Shown here piece after piece: positions 62,111-64,000 of a stretch of 64,000 nt of DNA. This DNA comes from Enterococcus rivorum. Lineage in GTDB: Bacteria > Bacillota > Bacilli > Lactobacillales > Enterococcaceae. Made by a program: the position numbers and the translations under genes. The DNA lies in assembly GCF_001742285.1 (NCBI RefSeq), contig NZ_MIEK01000010.1, forward strand, positions 1 to 64,000, given 5' to 3'. A model generated the notes under the pieces. That model did no database searches and was not told the DNA's origin. It saw nothing but the letters and a program-made list of their open reading frames with translations. Position 1 is the stretch's first letter. Each line of letters begins with the position of its first letter.

Positions 62111-63328
62111 ATGACTGGTTTTTATAGCACTCGATTATCCAGACATTTGAAAAAAATGATGAAGTACATGCGCTATGTCTTCAATGATCATTTTATTTTA
62201 GTCTGCGTTTTTCTTTTAGGAGGATTAGGTTTTTATTATTCTGAGACATTAAAAACATTACCGAAAGATTTTGTTTGGGGTAGAATGATTGTCGCAGTTA
62301 TTTGGTTAGTGACTTTGTTGTTTGGCAAGATTGCTACACTAGCTGAAGAGGCTGACAAGGTGTTTATATTACCAAAAGAGCCGGAAATGAAAGGTTATTT
62401 GCTTCGTGCTGTCCGTTATTCTTTTTGGTTACCTTTTATTACCTTGTTATTAGTAAGTGGGATGACTATGCCACTGGTTGTTATTTCGACAGGCTGGACT
62501 TTTTCAACTTTCTTTTTTTTCTTAGCTACATTGGCATTTTTGAAAATTAGCCATCTTTTGCTACAGAAATATGAGTTGTATCAAATTTCCACAAGTCAGC
62601 GTCAAGGAGGGGTCATTCTTTGGGCATTGACTAGTTTGCTTATCATTTTGAGTGGTTTGTATGTATCTCCATATGTGGGGCTGGCTTTGGGATTGTTTCA
62701 GTCGGTGTGTTTCTATTTCATTCTGAAGAGAAAAGAACAAGAAGTTTCTTTAGATTGGGAAGGTATGATTCAAAAAGAAAAAAATCGGATGCATCAAATT
62801 TATCAATTTATTCATTTATTTACAGATGTTCCTGAAATAACTAGTAGTGTGAAACGCAGAAAAATTTTTGATCCACTTTTAAATAGAATCAAAAAAAATA
62901 CGGCGAATACGTACTTTTATCTTTATGGGAGAAGTTTTATCAGAGGTTCTGAATTTAGTGGTTTGTTTCTCCGACTAGTATTCGTTGGTGGGATTATTTT
63001 ACTATTCTTAAAAGAGTTTTGGATTTCGTTAGGTGTTTCAGTACTATTTATTTATTTGATTGGGTTTCAGTTAATTCCGATTTATGTTCGATTTGATTAT
63101 ATGATTATGACTCATTTGTATCCAATTCCTATGAAGCAAAAGAAACAAGCGGTGAGTCAATTAATTACATGGTTATTGTTGATTGCAGCAATTTTATTTA
63201 GTATTTTTGTTATCATTGCTTTGCCAGTTTTTTCTGAAGTACTAGTTATTATTGGGGCACTTGCCGTTGAAGTTGTTCTTTTTTCAAAAATTTATGTTCC
63301 GTATCGCTTAAAGAAAATGGAGGGTTAA
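62111..63328 (+). CDS. ecsB: ABC transporter permease EcsB
   Basis: The 405-residue protein has eight to ten membrane segments and the EcsB-like start FYSTRLSRHLKKMMKYMRYVFNDHF. The cytoplasmic loop DKVFILPKEPEMKGYLLRAVRYSF near residue 85 is characteristic of the family. It forms the transporter with EcsA. It has a one-base gap after ecsA and a four-base gap before dat, so the three are co-transcribed. No ecsC is seen next. Confidence 0.92.
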   Translation: MTGFYSTRLSRHLKKMMKYMRYVFNDHFILVCVFLLGGLGFYYSETLKTLPKDFVWGRMIVAVIWLVTLLFGKIATLAEEADKVFILPKEPEMKGYLLRAVRYSFWLPFITLLLVSGMTMPLVVISTGWTFSTFFFFLATLAFLKISHLLLQKYELYQISTSQRQGGVILWALTSLLIILSGLYVSPYVGLALGLFQSVCFYFILKRKEQEVSLDWEGMIQKEKNRMHQIYQFIHLFTDVPEITSSVKRRKIFDPLLNRIKKNTANTYFYLYGRSFIRGSEFSGLFLRLVFVGGIILLFLKEFWISLGVSVLFIYLIGFQLIPIYVRFDYMIMTHLYPIPMKQKKQAVSQLITWLLLIAAILFSIFVIIALPVFSEVLVIIGALAVEVVLFSKIYVPYRLKKMEG

Positions 63329-63331
63329 TAG

Positions 63332-64000
63332 ATGTATGTTTTATGGAATGATCAAATCGTCCAACGTGATGAAGTGAAATTAGATATTGAGGATCGTGGG
63401 TATCAATATGGTGATGGCCTATATGAAGTTGTCCGAGTTTATAACGGGCACTTATTTATGTTTCAAGAGCATTTAAACCGTTTATGGACTGGCGCTGAAA
63501 AAATTAAGTTACACTTGCCATTTACAAAAGAAGAGCTCGCAACAAACTTGAAAAAGTTGGTAGCTCTTGAAGGAATTCAAGAAGGAAAGCTCTATTTTCA
63601 AGTGACTAGAGGAATAGACTCCCCTAGAAATCACGCATTGCCAGATCCAACGAAAGTTAGTGGCGTATTGACCGCAAATATTATTCCGTACGAGCGACCA
63701 GTAGAGAAGCAATTAAAGGGGATTAAAGTAGGGGTTGTTCCAGATACTCGATGGCTCCACTGTGACATTAAATCTTTAAGTTTATTAGGCAATGTTCTAG
63801 CGTTGGAAAATGCTCGTAGTCGTGGTTTTGATGATGCTGTTTTGGTTAGAGATGGAAAAGTAACAGAAGCTTCTGCTGCCAATTTTTGGTTGGTAAAAGA
63901 TGACGTGATTTATACTCATCCCGATGGAAATTTAATTTTACCGGGAATCACGAAGAAAAAGATTATACAGTTAGCTACTGACTTAGGAATTCCAGTGAAG
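63332..64000 (+). CDS. dat: D-amino acid (D-alanine) aminotransferase, 5' part
   Basis: The visible 223 residues have no stop and run off the window. They show the fold-type IV PLP aminotransferase: DRGYQYGDGLYEVVRVYNG near residue 21, the catalytic Lys in HCDIKSLSLLGNVLA near residue 147 and EASAANFWLV near residue 178 for the PLP phosphate region. It interconverts D-alanine and D-glutamate, both needed for peptidoglycan. GGAGGG precedes ATG 63332. The gene sits at the end of the ecsAB transcript. Confidence 0.9.
   Translation, partial: MYVLWNDQIVQRDEVKLDIEDRGYQYGDGLYEVVRVYNGHLFMFQEHLNRLWTGAEKIKLHLPFTKEELATNLKKLVALEGIQEGKLYFQVTRGIDSPRNHALPDPTKVSGVLTANIIPYERPVEKQLKGIKVGVVPDTRWLHCDIKSLSLLGNVLALENARSRGFDDAVLVRDGKVTEASAANFWLVKDDVIYTHPDGNLILPGITKKKIIQLATDLGIPVK

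Overview
The window is low-GC Firmicutes DNA and most likely the chromosome of an Enterococcus. The evidence is AGGAGG-type ribosome binding sites, an enterococcal-type copYAZ operon, an LPXTG surface protein, and the gene order class A PBP - YlbF-like - yhaO/yhaN/yhaM - prsA - HIT - ecsAB - dat. That backbone resembles E. faecalis, but an intact pssA-psd pair, which would make phosphatidylethanolamine, is not what I expect there. A non-faecalis species is my inference.

Layout: the right end of an IS3-family element (1-187), a DUF1003 membrane protein, a diverged Tag-like DNA glycosylase and a five-repeat LPXTG protein (1923-3761) lead into a tail-only, TP901-1-like siphovirus cassette (about 4056-13142). 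The cassette holds major tail protein, tail-assembly chaperones with an open -1 frame, a 1237-residue tape measure, Dit, Tal, a coiled-coil baseplate protein and a collar/fiber protein. No capsid, terminase, integrase, holin or lysin gene is visible beside it. A beta-glucoside locus (RpiR regulator, EIIC, GH1) and a CopY-controlled copper operon (18147-21427) follow.

The centre is a peptide-use island (22876-34111): binding lipoprotein, two permeases, two ATPases, an M20 and an S9 peptidase, an IclR regulator, and a divergent DUF1177-AroM pair. AroM keeps the two cysteines expected of the Asp/Glu racemase superfamily. Next come an XRE regulator, a GntR/membrane-protein pair with a perfect operator palindrome, pepC, and a YkkCD-type SMR pair. 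The SMR leader has the architecture I would expect of a guanidine-IV-type riboswitch: a short hairpin whose loop can kiss the loop of an intrinsic terminator. Then come a GH18 enzyme, an acyl-ACP thioesterase, a GNAT enzyme and an RluA-type pseudouridine synthase.

The last third is envelope and housekeeping: class A PBP, YlbF-like protein, methyltransferase, alpha/beta hydrolase, pssA-psd, metallophosphoesterase, yhaOMN, ASCH protein, prsA, DUF975, YtxH, HIT, ecsAB and a D-amino acid transaminase cut by the window end. A gene-free stretch at 50531-51801 holds two tandem copies of a structured small-RNA locus with compensatory base changes. Several short intergenic inverted-repeat elements are scattered through the window. 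I see no tRNA, rRNA or CRISPR array.
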